Positions 50,638-51,287 of a stretch of DNA of 51,287 nucleotides are shown here, in pieces. The notes beneath the pieces were generated by a model. The model had not been told where the DNA came from. It was given only the letters and a program-made list of their open reading frames with translations, and did no database searches. The stretch covers positions 1 to 51,287 of the forward strand of contig CACLYQ010000005.1 of the NCBI GenBank assembly GCA_902611175.1, written 5' to 3'. Positions within the stretch are counted from its first letter, which is position 1, and each line of letters opens with the position of its first letter. A program made the position numbers and the translations under genes. Source of the DNA: an uncultured Pelagibacteraceae bacterium. GTDB lineage: Bacteria; Pseudomonadota; Alphaproteobacteria; Pelagibacterales; Pelagibacteraceae.

Positions 50638-51287
50638 TAGTTAATTCCTTTATAAAAATTAAACCAGTTATTGCCAAGTATCTTATTTATCTCTTCTTCC
50701 TGAAAACCTTTATTTTTTAGTTCTGTATTTAAATTATTAAATCCTCTTGCATCCAAAAACCAATCTGGTTGTTTTGGAAAACCAGGTTTATCTTTACTAC
50801 CTTCACCAAAATTTTTTGATTTTGACCAAGTTCCATTTCTCATCCACTCAACTACACTGTCTGGTTGGTTCAAACATAAGTCTGATCCTATACCAACATT
50901 ATTAATACCCATAATTTCAACTGTTCTAGCAACCATTTCACAAAAACTTTCTATTTTACAATTCGTTCCATCTTTTAAATGGTGAGCATACAATGACAAT
51001 CCTAACATTCCTCCACTATCAGATAAAACTTTTAATAATTCTGTAGATTTATTTCTTTTTGCTTCAAACCAAAAAGTTGGATTTGCATGAGTGATCGCAA
51101 TTGGTTTTTGACTAATTTCAATTGCATCAAGTGTACTTTTCTCTGCTGAATGAGACATGTCAACAACGATACCTACTTTATTCATTTCTTTAATAGCCTC
51201 TTTTCCAAAATTAGTAACTCCGCTATCGTTTTTTTCATAACATCCAGTGGCTAATAATGATTGGTTGTTATAAGTTAATTGCATAAA
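50637..51287 (-). CDS. Membrane dipeptidase (peptidase M19), N-terminus missing
   Basis: Runs off the right edge; the frame stays open before the internal Met (FMQLTYNNQS, the family's R.LQLTYN region), so the true start lies outside. About 216 residues of roughly 330-370 are seen. Zinc/active-site residues appear in VDMSHSAE and ITHANPTFW, with GIGSDLC near the C-terminal barrel end. M19 enzymes cut dipeptides, including those with D-residues at the second position, and some act on glutathione-derived Cys-Gly. First visible gene of an operon with the 550-aa protein and DUF3726. Confidence 0.88.
   Translation of the reverse strand, partial: FMQLTYNNQSLLATGCYEKNDSGVTNFGKEAIKEMNKVGIVVDMSHSAEKSTLDAIEISQKPIAITHANPTFWFEAKRNKSTELLKVLSDSGGMLGLSLYAHHLKDGTNCKIESFCEMVARTVEIMGINNVGIGSDLCLNQPDSVVEWMRNGTWSKSKNFGEGSKDKPGFPKQPDWFLDARGFNNLNTELKNKGFQEEEINKILGNNWFNFYKGIN

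Overview
The window is strongly AT-rich and densely coded, with mostly 0-60 bp between genes and many TAATG, ATGA or zero-gap junctions. Gene content (ETF/dimethylglycine dehydrogenase chain, tetrahydrofolate-linked demethylases, acryloyl-CoA reductase, methanethiol oxidase, amino-acid and Fe(III) ABC uptake, minimal regulation with one LysR protein) points to a streamlined marine alphaproteobacterium of the SAR11 / Candidatus Pelagibacter type. That placement is inferred from content and composition, not from a marker tree.

Layout. 1-2153: Anbu (proteasome-like peptidase, cut by the window edge) divergent from a circularly permuted ATP-grasp protein. 2150-5168: polar amino-acid ABC uptake operon (binding protein and two permeases, no ATPase) ending in a nitrilase-family amidase. 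5228-10893: a polyamine / methylthioadenosine block consisting of a SpeD-SpeE fusion, a class II aldolase fused to a short-chain dehydrogenase, mtnA, mtnP and apt. These could make spermidine and recycle the methylthioadenosine by-product to adenine, DHAP and a methylthio-aldehyde. 10890-14255: a surface/accessory region with a secreted Cys-containing protein, a stand-alone inverse-autotransporter barrel, tRNA-Met, and a type IV pilin gene lying between two 101-bp direct repeats made of the tRNA-Met promoter plus the first 49 nt of the tRNA. 14262-16841: AEC transporter, TauD-type dioxygenase and a haloacetate-dehalogenase-type hydrolase. 16964-19969: guaC, a tartrate/D-malate-type dehydrogenase and an EamA transporter.

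19959-26481: Fe(III) ABC operon (fbpA, a small Cys protein, fbpB, fbpC) behind a strong TGATAATCA-type palindrome, with a DMGDH-like flavoprotein as last gene. 26515-30553: LysR regulator, acuI-like reductase and folE; divergent hisI, a 2OG-Fe(II) oxygenase and a DUF2237 protein. 30554-45339: about 15 kb all on the minus strand. Read 5'->3' it begins with an ergothioneine-type run (egtB, egtD, methyltransferase, Rieske oxygenase, APS-kinase-like protein, small nucleotidyltransferase, enoyl-CoA hydratase). It continues with methanethiol oxidase, a [2Fe-2S] ferredoxin, two CoA-binding proteins, a DUF4864 protein and a small membrane protein, and ends with a DMGDH-like dehydrogenase, etfB, etfA and ETF-QO.

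45444-48211 (+): a MetF-like protein, a GcvT/DmdA-like demethylase, a 35-aa membrane peptide and a Yip1-family protein. 48208-51287 (-): a small CxxC/CxxC protein, a DUF3726 protein, an unrecognised 550-aa protein and a partial M19 dipeptidase. Two themes recur: one-carbon/methylated-compound oxidation (methyl groups to tetrahydrofolate, electrons to ETF) and organosulfur turnover (methylthioadenosine, methanethiol, ergothioneine). The best candidates for undescribed biology are the aldolase-dehydrogenase methylthioadenosine branch, the tRNA-bounded pilin cassette and the extended ergothioneine operon. No CRISPR array, rRNA or recombinase gene was seen.
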